A stretch of DNA of 64,000 nucleotides, from NCBI RefSeq assembly GCF_014841615.1, contig NZ_JACYUG010000001.1, positions 62,001 through 126,000 on the forward strand. The letters are read 5' to 3'. Both the position numbers and the translations under genes were made by a program. Below are positions 11,420 through 19,796 of the stretch, one piece after another; the stretch's first letter is position 1, and every line of letters starts with the position of its first letter. The notes beneath the pieces are model-generated. The model saw only the letters and a program-made list of their open reading frames with translations. It did not search any database and had not been told where the DNA came from. The stretch is from Sphingomonas sp. CFBP 8760 (GTDB taxonomy: Bacteria; Pseudomonadota; Alphaproteobacteria; Sphingomonadales; Sphingomonadaceae).

Positions 11420-12642
11420 GGCGTCAGCTTTCGGAAACGGTCGATGGCGAAGGGCGAAAGGTCGATCGCGGGCGTGGCGCCGGTCAGCAGGTCGGCGACC
11501 AGCTCTCCGGTCACCGCGGCCAGCGTCAGCCCCAGATGCTGGTGGCCGAAGGCATAATACAGATTGTCGGCGCGGGTCGAGCGGCCGATCGCCGGCAGAT
11601 AATCCGGCAGCGTCGGCCGCGCACCCATCCAGCGACGGAACGGCCCCGCGATCGGCAGGCCCAGTTCGGCGACGTGCCGCTCCAGCCGCGCCCATTTGCG
11701 CGGGTCCGGCGCGGCATCCGCCCGCCCCAGTTCGACGAAGCCCGCCACCTGCACGCTGTCGGCGTAGCGCGTGACGATGATCGACCGATCCTCGAACACC
11801 ACCGGCGGCAGGTCGGCGGGCCACCGCTCGGCCTGCCCCCGGATATGATAGCCACGCTCGGCGATCAGCGGCACGCGATGCCCGGCGACCGCCATCGGCG
11901 CGGCCGATCCGATCCCGGCGGCGATCACGATGCGATCGGCCGCGATGCCCCGGATCGTCATCCGGTCGCCATCGCGGAACAGCGTCGCCGTATCGCGCAC
12001 CGTCTCGACCCCGGCCGCCGCCAGCGCCGTGTCCAGCGCCTGTGCGAGCCGGTCGAGATCGGCGATCTGGCCACTGCCGGTGAAGCGGATCGCCGCCGCC
12101 ACCTGCGGCGACAGCGACCGCAGTCGGGCGAGGTCGGCGTCGGTGGCGGCGTCGATCCGGGTGGTGCCGATATCCGCCGCCCGCCACTGGGCGATCCCCG
12201 CCGCGGCGCGGACGGCATCGGGCCAGGTGACGAAATGTCCGTCCTCGCGGAGCAGGTCGCCGGCGTCGACCGCCGCGACCAGCCGCCGCCATGCCGGCAT
12301 CGCCCCCGCCAGCAACCCGCGCAGCGCGGCCGATCCCGCCGCGAACCGCGTGGGGGTGGACGCCGCCAGCAGCCGGATCGCGAACGGCAACCACGTCCCG
12401 GCCTGCGCCACCGGCAGGTCGAGCGGCCCGCCCCGCGCGAACAGCCGCCCCGGCACGCTGCAGATCATCGCGGGCGAGGCGAGCGGCGCGACCTGTTCGG
12501 TCGCCAGATGCCCGGCATTGCCCCACGATGGCGCCGACCGGTCGGCGGCGGGATCGATCATCGTCACCCGTTCGCCACGACGCGCCAGCGACAGCGCCAC
12601 CGCGCGCCCGACGATGCCGCCGCCGATCACCGCCACCGTCAC
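11416..12642 (-). CDS. FAD-dependent D-amino-acid dehydrogenase, probable D-hydroxyproline dehydrogenase
   Basis: A 408-residue DAO-family flavoprotein. The dinucleotide-binding GGGIVG motif begins at residue 7, followed by a typical SWGNAGHLA segment near residue 44. Family members (DadA, LhpB/HypO types) oxidise D-amino acids and pass electrons to the respiratory chain. In Hyp catabolism the enzyme turns cis-4-hydroxy-D-proline into Delta1-pyrroline-4-hydroxy-2-carboxylate. The clustering with an epimerase and a deaminase supports that substrate. The reading frame starts with GTG at 12642; no ATG in frame lies upstream. The good ribosome-binding site (AAGAAGGA) instead serves a six-codon reading frame whose stop overlaps this GTG (GTGA at 12639-12642). 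Translation is therefore probably coupled. Confidence 0.87.
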   Translation of the reverse strand: MTVAVIGGGIVGRAVALSLARRGERVTMIDPAADRSAPSWGNAGHLATEQVAPLASPAMICSVPGRLFARGGPLDLPVAQAGTWLPFAIRLLAASTPTRFAAGSAALRGLLAGAMPAWRRLVAAVDAGDLLREDGHFVTWPDAVRAAAGIAQWRAADIGTTRIDAATDADLARLRSLSPQVAAAIRFTGSGQIADLDRLAQALDTALAAAGVETVRDTATLFRDGDRMTIRGIAADRIVIAAGIGSAAPMAVAGHRVPLIAERGYHIRGQAERWPADLPPVVFEDRSIIVTRYADSVQVAGFVELGRADAAPDPRKWARLERHVAELGLPIAGPFRRWMGARPTLPDYLPAIGRSTRADNLYYAFGHQHLGLTLAAVTGELVADLLTGATPAIDLSPFAIDRFRKLTP

Positions 12643-12659
12643 GGCCTGTGTTCCCGCAT
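12639..12659 (-). CDS. six-codon leader reading frame (MREHRP) upstream of the FAD dehydrogenase
   Basis: An ATG at 12659 sits about 7 bases after AAGAAGGA, the best Shine-Dalgarno in this leader. It reads six codons and stops with TGA, which shares four bases (GTGA) with the GTG start of the dehydrogenase. The arrangement looks like a translational-coupling leader rather than a functional peptide. Whether it is translated is unknown. Confidence 0.4.
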   Translation of the reverse strand: MREHRP

Positions 12660-12691
12660 GTGGTTTTCCTTCTTGATCACCACATGGTGGT

Positions 12692-12703
12692 ATCGTATAC
12701 GAT
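12692..12703. promoter_or_regulatory. GTATAC-centred operator-like site, copy 2 (perfect palindrome)
   Basis: ATCGTATACGAT, a perfect 12-base palindrome in the 89-base divergent gap between the FAD dehydrogenase (leftward) and the DHDPS-family gene (rightward). A second small inverted repeat, ACCAC-ATG-GTGGT, lies next to it at 12679-12691. The same core occurs before the GH127 gene at 4859-4870. I infer a GntR-family (FCD-type) operator controlling both transcription units. Confidence 0.6.
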
Positions 12704-12731
12704 TCACGTAAACAAGTATCGGGACATGATA

Positions 12732-13646
12732 ATGACGATCGATTGGCAAGGTGTTTTCCCGGCGGTGACCACGCAGATTCGGGAGGACCTGTCGATCGAC
12801 CTGGCCGATACCCAGCGCGTGGTCGACGACCTGATCCGCGACGGCATCACCGGCCTGATCGCGCTCGGCACGGTGGGCGAGAACAACTCGCTGACCTTCG
12901 ACGAGAAGATATCGGTGCTGACCGCGATCGTCGAGGTGGTGGACGGCCGCATCCCGGTCGTCACCGGCGTGTCCGAATACGACACCCGCCGTGCCGCCGG
13001 CTATGCGCAGGCGGCCGAAAAGGCGGGGGCGAACGGCCTCATGCTGCTGCCGCCGATGGTCTATGTGCCCAAGGCGAAGGAACTGGCCGCGCATTTCCGC
13101 GGCGTGGCGGAGCAGACCGGGTTGCCGATCATGCTCTACAACAATCCGCCCGCCTATCGCACCCAGATCGACAACCAGGTGCTGGCGATGGTCGCGGACG
13201 TGCCGAACATCGTCGCGATCAAGGAATCGGCCCCCGACACGCGGCGTTTCACCGATGTGAGGAACGCGTTCGGCGACCGCTACGTCCTGTTCGCCGGGCT
13301 GGACGACGTCGCGCTGGAGGGGCTGTACCTCGGGGCGCAGGGCTGGGTCTCCGGCCTCACCAACGCCTTCCCCCGGGAATCGGTGGAGCTGGTCAACGCG
13401 TTCAAGCGCGGCGACCATGCCAAGGCGATGGAAATCTATCGCTGGTTCATGCCGCTTCTCCACCTCGATGCCGAACATGATCTCGTCCAGTCGATCAAAC
13501 TGGCGGAACAGGTCATGGGCCGTGGCTCGGAACGGGTCCTGCCGCCGCGCTATCCGCTGGAGGGCGAACGCCGTGCGCAGGTGATCGCGATGGTCGAGAA
13601 GGCGGCGGCGACCCGGCCGACGCTTTCGGTCGCCAAGGCCGCCTGA
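12732..13646 (+). CDS. DHDPS/NAL-family class I lyase, probable Delta1-pyrroline-4-hydroxy-2-carboxylate deaminase
   Basis: A 304-residue TIM-barrel protein. The ATG at 12732 is preferred over the one at 12726 because GGGA then lies 7 bases upstream. The Schiff-base lysine is Lys164 (VAIKES) and the catalytic tyrosine Tyr136 (LYNNP). The DapA loop GTTGE is replaced by GTVGE (46-50), which argues against true dihydrodipicolinate synthase. In the hydroxyproline pathway this family deaminates and dehydrates Delta1-pyrroline-4-hydroxy-2-carboxylate to alpha-ketoglutarate semialdehyde. A sister activity, L-2-keto-3-deoxyarabonate dehydratase, gives the same product from L-arabinose. The epimerase 12 bases downstream and the divergent D-Hyp dehydrogenase favour the Hyp role; bifunctionality cannot be excluded. 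The aldehyde dehydrogenase needed for the next step is not in the window. Confidence 0.87.
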   Translation: MTIDWQGVFPAVTTQIREDLSIDLADTQRVVDDLIRDGITGLIALGTVGENNSLTFDEKISVLTAIVEVVDGRIPVVTGVSEYDTRRAAGYAQAAEKAGANGLMLLPPMVYVPKAKELAAHFRGVAEQTGLPIMLYNNPPAYRTQIDNQVLAMVADVPNIVAIKESAPDTRRFTDVRNAFGDRYVLFAGLDDVALEGLYLGAQGWVSGLTNAFPRESVELVNAFKRGDHAKAMEIYRWFMPLLHLDAEHDLVQSIKLAEQVMGRGSERVLPPRYPLEGERRAQVIAMVEKAAATRPTLSVAKAA

Positions 13647-13658
13647 TACCGTCGAGCG

Positions 13659-14657
13659 ATGCGCCACACCTTCTTCTGCATCGACGGCCATACCGCCGGT
13701 AACCCGGTCCGTCTGGTCGTCGGCGGGGCGCCGCTGCTGCGCGGCGCGTCGATGTCGGAACGCCGCCAGGATTTCCTGGCGCGGTTCGACTGGATCCGCA
13801 CCGGGCTGTGCTTCGAGCCGCGCGGCCACGCGATGATGTCGGGCGGGTTCCTCTATCCGCCGACGCGCGACGATGCCGATATCGGCATCCTGTTCATCGA
13901 AACCTCGGGCTGCCTGCCGATGTGCGGGCACGGCACGATCGGGATCGTCACCTTCGGGCTGGAACACGGGCTGATCCAGCCCGCCGTGCCGGGGCGGCTG
14001 CGCGTCGAGGTGCCCGCCGGGATCATCGACATCGCCTATGAGACGGCGGGCGACCGCGTTACCGCGGTCCGCATCACCAACGTCCCCGCCTTCGTCGCGG
14101 CCAGGGGCGTGGCGATCGATGTCGAGGGGGTCGGGCCGCTGACCGTCGACGTCGCCTATGGCGGCAATTACTACGCCATCGTCGAGCCGCAGGGCGGCTA
14201 TCGCGGGCTGGACGCGATGGGCGCGGAATGGCTGGTCGAGATGGGCCGCCGCGTGCGTGCCGCGATGCGGGCGGCGATCGATCCGGTGCATCCGCTCGAC
14301 CCCACCATCCGCGGCGTCAGCCATGTGTTATGGGCGGATGCCCCGCGCGGGGAAGGCGCGGACGGCCGCAACGCCGTCTTCTACGGCGAGGGCGCGATCG
14401 ACCGCAGCCCGTGTGGCACCGGCACCTCCGCCCGGCTGGCGCATCTGGCGGATCGCGGCACGCTGGCGCCGGGCGATCGCTTCGTCCACGAAAGCTATAT
14501 CGGCAGCCGCTTCATCGGCCGGGTGGAGGCGGCGACGCACCTCGGCGGGATACCGGCGATCATCCCTTCGATCGAGGGATCGGCGATCGCCACCGGTTTC
14601 AACACGATCTGGATCGACGCCGCCGATCCGTTTGCCAAGGGGTTCGCCGTCCGATGA
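13659..14657 (+). CDS. 4-hydroxyproline 2-epimerase (proline racemase family)
   Basis: A 332-residue cytoplasmic enzyme of the proline racemase superfamily. Both catalytic cysteines are present: Cys89 in PMCGHGTIG and Cys252 in SPCGTGTSA. The trans-3-hydroxyproline dehydratases of this superfamily carry Thr instead of the second Cys, so this is a racemase or epimerase. It should interconvert trans-4-hydroxy-L-proline and cis-4-hydroxy-D-proline, the first step of Hyp degradation. The pairing with a DHDPS-family deaminase 12 bases upstream and a divergent D-amino-acid dehydrogenase is the classic Hyp catabolic set. True proline racemase activity is a less likely alternative. Confidence 0.93.
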   Translation: MRHTFFCIDGHTAGNPVRLVVGGAPLLRGASMSERRQDFLARFDWIRTGLCFEPRGHAMMSGGFLYPPTRDDADIGILFIETSGCLPMCGHGTIGIVTFGLEHGLIQPAVPGRLRVEVPAGIIDIAYETAGDRVTAVRITNVPAFVAARGVAIDVEGVGPLTVDVAYGGNYYAIVEPQGGYRGLDAMGAEWLVEMGRRVRAAMRAAIDPVHPLDPTIRGVSHVLWADAPRGEGADGRNAVFYGEGAIDRSPCGTGTSARLAHLADRGTLAPGDRFVHESYIGSRFIGRVEAATHLGGIPAIIPSIEGSAIATGFNTIWIDAADPFAKGFAVR

Positions 14658-14716
14658 CGGCACCGTCCCCCGCCGCGATCCTGGCCCTGGTCCCTCCCGC
14701 ATCGGGTGATCCCTCC

Positions 14717-14729
14717 ACCCAAATTGGGT
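14717..14729. promoter_or_regulatory. inverted repeat, possible operator (or start of a terminator) after hydroxyproline epimerase
   Basis: ACCCAA-A-TTGGGT is a perfect 6+1+6 inverted repeat about 60 bases after the epimerase stop and 290 bases before the TonB-receptor start. It differs in sequence from the GTATAC sites, so a different regulator would be involved. Its position does not tell which gene it serves. Confidence 0.3.
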
Positions 14730-14775
14730 AATCGTCGCCGGGGGTTATCCCATCGCCCATCCGGACCCGGCCGGT

Positions 14776-14796
14776 CGCGGGGCGCGGCGCCCCGCG
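14776..14796. repeat. strong GC hairpin
   Basis: CGCGGGGCG-CGG-CGCCCCGCG, a perfect 9-base-pair stem with a 3-base loop. There is no T-run after it on either strand, so it is not a classical intrinsic terminator. It could stall or end transcription from the Hyp operon, or be a REP-like element. Confidence 0.5.
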
Positions 14797-15020
14797 CGGA
14801 GACGGCGTAGCCGGGTGGGGCCCGTTCATACCACCCCGTTCGCGATCGGGCCGCCCCGATCCTGTCGTGGCATTTCGGCAACGCAGCATAAACCTTTGCA
14901 CATGCGGAGGGAACCGACTCGCATCTGTCATGGAACAGACATAATCCACGCACAGGGGCGTGGCCGTAGAGCGGCGATGCCGCGGGGTTCGGGGCGTCAG
15001 CCCAAAAGGGGAAAATTCAG

Positions 15021-18000
15021 ATGCGGAACAATCTGTTCTTGGGCGTCGCCGCGATCGCGATCGTCGCGCCAGCCGGCGCGATGGCGCAGGAGACCACGTC
15101 GTCCATTCGCGGCACCGTGACCGCGAACGGCACGGCCGTGCCCGGTGCCACCGTGACGATCGTCAGCCAGTCTCAGGGCACCACCGTCAACACCACCACG
15201 GACGCCGGCGGCAGCTTCACCGCCACGGGCCTCCGCCCCGGCGGCCCCTACACCGTCAGTGTGAGCGCACCCGGCTTCTCGTCCGCGCAGGTGACCGAGA
15301 TCAGCACCGTCGTCGCGCAGACCTTCGAACTGCCGATCGAGCTGACCGCCGAAGGCGCGGCCGGCACCGGCGAGGAGATCGTCGTCACCGCCGCCCGCCT
15401 GCCCAATGCGCGCACCGTGTCGCAGGGGCCGGCCACCGTGCTGAACGCGGCCGATATCGCGAACATCGCCAGCCTCAACCGCGACATTCGCGATCTGTCG
15501 CGTCGTGATCCGTTTGCCCGGCTTGACGACACGCCGACCGGCGGTCGGGCGATCTCGTTCGCCGGCCAGAATGCGCGCTATAACCGCTTCACGGTCGATG
15601 GCGTGCCGATCACCGACAATTTCGGCCTCAACGCCGATGGCCTGCCCAGCCGCCGCTCGCCGATCCCGTTCGATGCGATCGGCCAGTTCCAGGCACAGGT
15701 CGCCCCCTATGACGTGCGTCAGGGCAATTTCCAGGGTGGTGCGATCAACATCATCCTGAAGTCGGGCACCAACGAATTCCACGGCACCGGCTTCTACGCC
15801 CGTTCGGGTGACGAATTCGTCGGCAAGAAGACGAAGCCCGGTCCCGGCATCCTGAACGGCCGCGCCACGGTGCCGAACTTCAAGATCGACAATTACGGTG
15901 CCGAGCTTTCCGGGCCGATCATCAAGGACAAGCTGTTCTTCATGGTTGCGGGTGAGCGTCTGCGCGGCGGCCGTCCGATCCCGGAAGGTCCGACCGACAA
16001 CAATGCCGGCACCGCGATCCCCAACCTGACACAGGCACAGGTCGATCAGGTTTCCGCGATCGCACAGAGCGTCTACAACTACGACACCGGCGGCGTGCAG
16101 CGCAGCCTGAACGACAAGGACGACCGCGTCGTCGCGCGGATCGACGCGAACCTGTCCGATCGCCAGCGCCTGGCCCTCACCTACACCTATGCCGATGACG
16201 GCGTGACGCTGCTCAACAACACGTTCAGCACGATCACCACCGGCAGCCCCGGCCTGGGTCTGGCGTCAAACGCCTATACGCAGGGCAACCGTCTGCACAC
16301 CGGGGTCGTCCAGCTGAACTCCGACTGGTCGGACACCTTCTCGACCGAAGCACGCGGTTTCTACAAGCACTATACCCGCATTCAGGAACCACTGAACGGT
16401 CGCGGCTTCGCGCAGATGCGCGTCTGCACCAACCCGACCTCGATCGGGTCGCTGACGGGCTGCGAATCCAGCGTCACCGGCCGCGCCGGCACCGACGCGG
16501 TGGTGTCGTTCGGTCCGGACAGCTCCCGCCAGACCAACGAGCTGTACACCGAAACCTGGGGCGGCCTCGTTCAGGCGCGCCTGACGATGAACGACCACGA
16601 TCTGCGCGTCTTCACTGAAATCCAGGACGTGTCGATCTTCAACTCGTTCCTGCAGAACAGCGCTGGCAGCTACTACTTCGACTCGATCGCCGATTTCCAG
16701 GCGCGTCGTGCCAGCACCTTCGCCTATGGCAACGCGATCCGCGCCAACAATGGCCTCGACGCGTTCAATCCGGACGCCGCAGCCGCCAAGTTCGGCTATC
16801 AAAGCTACACCTTCGGTATCATGGACAACTGGCGGATCACGCCAACGCTGAATATCACTTACGGCGCGCGCTACGATCTCTATGCGATGCATGACAATCC
16901 GGCGCTCAGCAACGCGTACCTTTCGCGTTATTCGAATGGTGCGGTCGTCAATGGCCAGCTGAAGGTGATCGGCGGCAACACGACCAATATCTCCGGCTTC
17001 AACCTGTTCCAGCCGCGTGCCGGATTCGACTGGAAACCGGCTCGGCGTCTGTCGATCCGCGGCGGCGGCGGTATCTTCGGCGGCGGCACGCCCGACGTGT
17101 ACGTATCGAACAGCTTTTCGAACACCGGCGTGTTGACCAACTCCCTGTCGCTCACCCGCACCGCGACCGGCTATAACGGCTTCCCGACCGGAACCGCGGC
17201 TGCGACGCAGCTTGAGGTCGGCAATGCCGCGCTGAACAATGTCACCGGCACCTCGATCCCGGCCAGCGTCAATACCACGCTCGGCAATGCGACCGTCGCG
17301 ACCAGTTCGACCGTCAACGCGCTCGATCCGAACTTCAAGGTGCCGTCGCAGTGGCGCGCCACCCTGTCGGGCGAATACACCGCCAACCTTGGGCCGCTTG
17401 GCGACGACTGGATCTTCGGGGCCGATTTCCTGTACTCGGACGTGCGTAATCAGGTGTTCTTTACCGACATTCGCTCGCAGCCGATCGCCGGTTCGCTGAC
17501 TCCCGATGGTCGCCAGCGTTACCAGGATATTCTGAACGGCGCCGCCAGCACCAACACCAACAGCGATATCCTGCTGACCAACACCAAGAAGGGGCGCGCC
17601 TATATCGCTGTCGCGCGCCTCGACAAGACGTGGGATTTCGGCCTCAACATCAACGGCAGCTTCACCTATCAGGATGTGAAGGATCAGTCGCCGGCCACGT
17701 CATCGACCGCTGGCTCCAACTACAGCAACGGCGCATTCGTCGATGCGAACAACGTCGCCTATGGCATCTCGAACGACCAGGTGAAGTACTTCTTCAAGTA
17801 CGGCGTCAACTTCGACCACGCGTTCTTCGGCGACTCGAAAACGCAGATCGGCCTGTTCGGCGAAACCCGGATCGGTCGTCCGTACAGCTACACGTTCCAG
17901 GATTATCAGCCCTCGGGCGGCACGCCGCGCTCGGCGATCTTCGGCACCACCGGCCGCAGCACCGCGACCGGCACCGGTGGCCAGCGTTACCTGATGTACG

Positions 18001-18494
18001 TGCCGACCGTGAACGACCCGCTGGTGTCGTACAGCAGCGCCGAATATCAGACCGCGCTCAACAACTTCATCGACTCGTCGGGTCTCGCCAAGTATCGCGG
18101 CAAGATCGCGCCGCGTAACGCGTTCAATTCGCGCTGGTTCACGCGCCTCGATCTGCACGTGTCGCAGGAAGTGCCGACCGGTCTGGGCCGTTCGCGCCTT
18201 CAGGTGTTCGCCGATATCGAGAACCTCACCAACTTCATCAACAAGAAGTGGGGCCAGTTGCGCGAATACACCTTCCCGTACAATGCGGCGGTGACGCAGG
18301 TTCAGTGTCTTGCCGTAGCCACCGCCACGGGCGTTGCGGCGACCGGCGTCGTCACGAACAACGCGGGCCAGCCCTGCGTCCAGTATCGCTACGCACCGCT
18401 GGGTGGCACGACCAGCTTCACCACGCCGACCGATCAGGTCTATGTGAACCAGTCGCTCTACTCGATCCGCGTCGGCGCCCGCTTCTCGTTCTGA
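15021..18494 (+). CDS. Oar-like TonB-dependent outer-membrane receptor
   Basis: A 1157-residue protein with a signal peptide cut after about residue 22 (AMAQ). An N-terminal carboxypeptidase-regulatory-like beta-sandwich follows (about 27-100: IRGTVTANGTAVPGATV, DAGGSF, GLRPGGPYTVSVSAPGF). The plug domain is about 115-235 (EEIVVTAARL...FTVDGVPITDNFG) and a 22-strand beta-barrel follows, ending in the hydrophobic-aromatic signature RVGARFSF. This is the Oar/CarO class rather than the siderophore type. Such receptors import or display peptides and oligosaccharides using TonB energy. It follows the hydroxyproline genes after 363 bases, so uptake of Hyp glycopeptides is plausible but unproven. 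A probable intrinsic terminator follows at 18556-18585. Confidence 0.93.
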   Translation: MRNNLFLGVAAIAIVAPAGAMAQETTSSIRGTVTANGTAVPGATVTIVSQSQGTTVNTTTDAGGSFTATGLRPGGPYTVSVSAPGFSSAQVTEISTVVAQTFELPIELTAEGAAGTGEEIVVTAARLPNARTVSQGPATVLNAADIANIASLNRDIRDLSRRDPFARLDDTPTGGRAISFAGQNARYNRFTVDGVPITDNFGLNADGLPSRRSPIPFDAIGQFQAQVAPYDVRQGNFQGGAINIILKSGTNEFHGTGFYARSGDEFVGKKTKPGPGILNGRATVPNFKIDNYGAELSGPIIKDKLFFMVAGERLRGGRPIPEGPTDNNAGTAIPNLTQAQVDQVSAIAQSVYNYDTGGVQRSLNDKDDRVVARIDANLSDRQRLALTYTYADDGVTLLNNTFSTITTGSPGLGLASNAYTQGNRLHTGVVQLNSDWSDTFSTEARGFYKHYTRIQEPLNGRGFAQMRVCTNPTSIGSLTGCESSVTGRAGTDAVVSFGPDSSRQTNELYTETWGGLVQARLTMNDHDLRVFTEIQDVSIFNSFLQNSAGSYYFDSIADFQARRASTFAYGNAIRANNGLDAFNPDAAAAKFGYQSYTFGIMDNWRITPTLNITYGARYDLYAMHDNPALSNAYLSRYSNGAVVNGQLKVIGGNTTNISGFNLFQPRAGFDWKPARRLSIRGGGGIFGGGTPDVYVSNSFSNTGVLTNSLSLTRTATGYNGFPTGTAAATQLEVGNAALNNVTGTSIPASVNTTLGNATVATSSTVNALDPNFKVPSQWRATLSGEYTANLGPLGDDWIFGADFLYSDVRNQVFFTDIRSQPIAGSLTPDGRQRYQDILNGAASTNTNSDILLTNTKKGRAYIAVARLDKTWDFGLNINGSFTYQDVKDQSPATSSTAGSNYSNGAFVDANNVAYGISNDQVKYFFKYGVNFDHAFFGDSKTQIGLFGETRIGRPYSYTFQDYQPSGGTPRSAIFGTTGRSTATGTGGQRYLMYVPTVNDPLVSYSSAEYQTALNNFIDSSGLAKYRGKIAPRNAFNSRWFTRLDLHVSQEVPTGLGRSRLQVFADIENLTNFINKKWGQLREYTFPYNAAVTQVQCLAVATATGVAATGVVTNNAGQPCVQYRYAPLGGTTSFTTPTDQVYVNQSLYSIRVGARFSF

Positions 18495-18555
18495 GCCGCC
18501 GGCCACGGCGCGAAGGCGGTGGTCGGTTCCACCGCCGGGTCGCCTGACGAAGGGT

Positions 18556-18585
18556 CGTCGTTCCACATCGGAACGGCGGCGTTTT
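18556..18585 (+). terminator. intrinsic terminator after the TonB receptor gene
   Basis: Stem CGTCGTTCC / GGAACGGCG with a 5-base loop ACATC (one G-U pair), followed shortly by TTTT at 18582-18585. It lies 61 bases after the receptor stop and before the kinase gene. Confidence 0.6.
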
Positions 18586-18623
18586 GCGTGACGGCGCGGG
18601 GGCGTGTAGAAGCCGCTCTATCG

Positions 18624-19796
18624 ATGGCTACGCTACCCGCCTCCCCCGCCGCCGGCCCCGCTGCCGCCGCCCCCGCCACGCCCTATGTCGCCCGCGGGCC
18701 GCATGGGCGCACGATCAACGTCCGGCCGTTCTTCGAGAACAAGGCCCGCGCCTTCTGGACGTTGCAGGCGGTCGGCTGGGGCGGGTACCTGCTCCTGCGC
18801 AGCGTCTCGTCGCTGTCCAACGGCTTCCGGCTGGAACTCATCATCCCGGTGATCGTCGAGGCGATCGTCGGTTATTGCATCACGATGCTGCTGTCGGCCT
18901 GCTACGGCTATTACCGGCACGTCCCCCGTATCGCCGGCGTGCCGCTGGCCGTGGCGACGCTGGTGGTGGCGACGATCCTGTACGCGACCATCAACGCCTT
19001 CTCCTTCTCGTTCCTGAAGACGGGCACCGCCGGCGTCACCGTTACGCTGGTGGCCGGCTCGCTGTTCCTGAACTTCGTCGTGCTGGCGGGCTGGTCGGCG
19101 CTCTATGTGGCGATCAACTTCTTCCTCGTGCTGGAAAACCAGATCGACGAGATGCGCGCGCTCGAATTGCAGGCATCCTCGGCGCAGCTGGCGATGCTGC
19201 GCTACCAGTTGAACCCGCATTTCCTGTTCAACACGCTCAACTCGATCTCGACGCTGGTGCTGCTGAAACAGACCGAGCGCGCCAATGCGATGCTGTCACG
19301 GCTGTCCTCGTTCCTGCGCTACACGCTCGCCAACGAACCGACCGCGCACGTCACCGTCGCGCAGGAGGTGGAGACGCTGAAGCTGTATCTGGAGATCGAG
19401 AAGATGCGCTTCGAGGATCGCCTGCGCCCGCTGTTCGAGGTCGATCCCCGTGCCGAACGCGCGCGCCTGCCCTCGCTGCTGCTGCAACCCCTGGTCGAGA
19501 ACGCGATCAAATATGCGGTCACTCCGCAGGAGGAAGGCGCCGATATCTCGGTCCGCGTGCGGCTCGCCGGGGAACGGGTGCAGATCGCCGTATCCGATAC
19601 CGGCCCCGGCTTGCACGAGGCGCGGATCAGTCCAAGCCTTTCAACGGGTGTCGGGCTCACCAATATACGCGAACGACTGGTCCAGGCTTACGGGCCGGAC
19701 CAGAAGTTCGAGACGCGCTCGATGCCCGCTGGCGGTTTCTCGGTCGAGATCGAGATTCCCTACCAGCTGGAAGACGTGAACAGAGAGGCCGCATGA
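18624..19796 (+). CDS. LytS/YehU-type membrane sensor histidine kinase
   Basis: A 390-residue protein from the ATG at 18624. Four or five membrane helices occupy about residues 40-190, then a short coiled linker leads to a His_kinase domain. The phospho-acceptor motif is QLNPHFLFNTLNSIS, characteristic of the LytS/YesM group. The ATPase part shows LLQPLVENAIKYA (N box), SDTGPG (G1) and GVGLTNIRERL (G2). There is no separate periplasmic sensor domain, so the signal is probably sensed within the membrane. Its stop overlaps the response regulator start (ATGA). The start lacks an evident Shine-Dalgarno; in-frame codons 35 residues upstream would add no recognisable feature. Confidence 0.9.
   Translation: MATLPASPAAGPAAAAPATPYVARGPHGRTINVRPFFENKARAFWTLQAVGWGGYLLLRSVSSLSNGFRLELIIPVIVEAIVGYCITMLLSACYGYYRHVPRIAGVPLAVATLVVATILYATINAFSFSFLKTGTAGVTVTLVAGSLFLNFVVLAGWSALYVAINFFLVLENQIDEMRALELQASSAQLAMLRYQLNPHFLFNTLNSISTLVLLKQTERANAMLSRLSSFLRYTLANEPTAHVTVAQEVETLKLYLEIEKMRFEDRLRPLFEVDPRAERARLPSLLLQPLVENAIKYAVTPQEEGADISVRVRLAGERVQIAVSDTGPGLHEARISPSLSTGVGLTNIRERLVQAYGPDQKFETRSMPAGGFSVEIEIPYQLEDVNREAA

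Larger units (their letters stand above)
14658..15020. other. 363-base intergenic region before the TonB receptor
   Basis: No convincing gene. It contains an inverted repeat ACCCAA-A-TTGGGT (14717-14729), a strong GC hairpin (14776-14796), a CATAAT at 14940-14945 that could be a -10 box, and the receptor's Shine-Dalgarno (AGGGGA, near 15004-15009). A 25-codon frame opening with ATGA on the epimerase stop (14654-14731) has no other support. Confidence 0.6.

Noticed and set aside
12732..13646. Dihydrodipicolinate synthase (dapA) as the name of the DHDPS-family gene
   Set aside because: The GTTGE loop is GTVGE and the neighbours are Hyp enzymes; lysine synthesis is not suggested by context.
14654..14731. 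25-codon frame starting with ATGA on the hydroxyproline epimerase stop
   Set aside because: The overlap is attractive, but there is no binding site, the peptide is low-complexity and nothing follows it.
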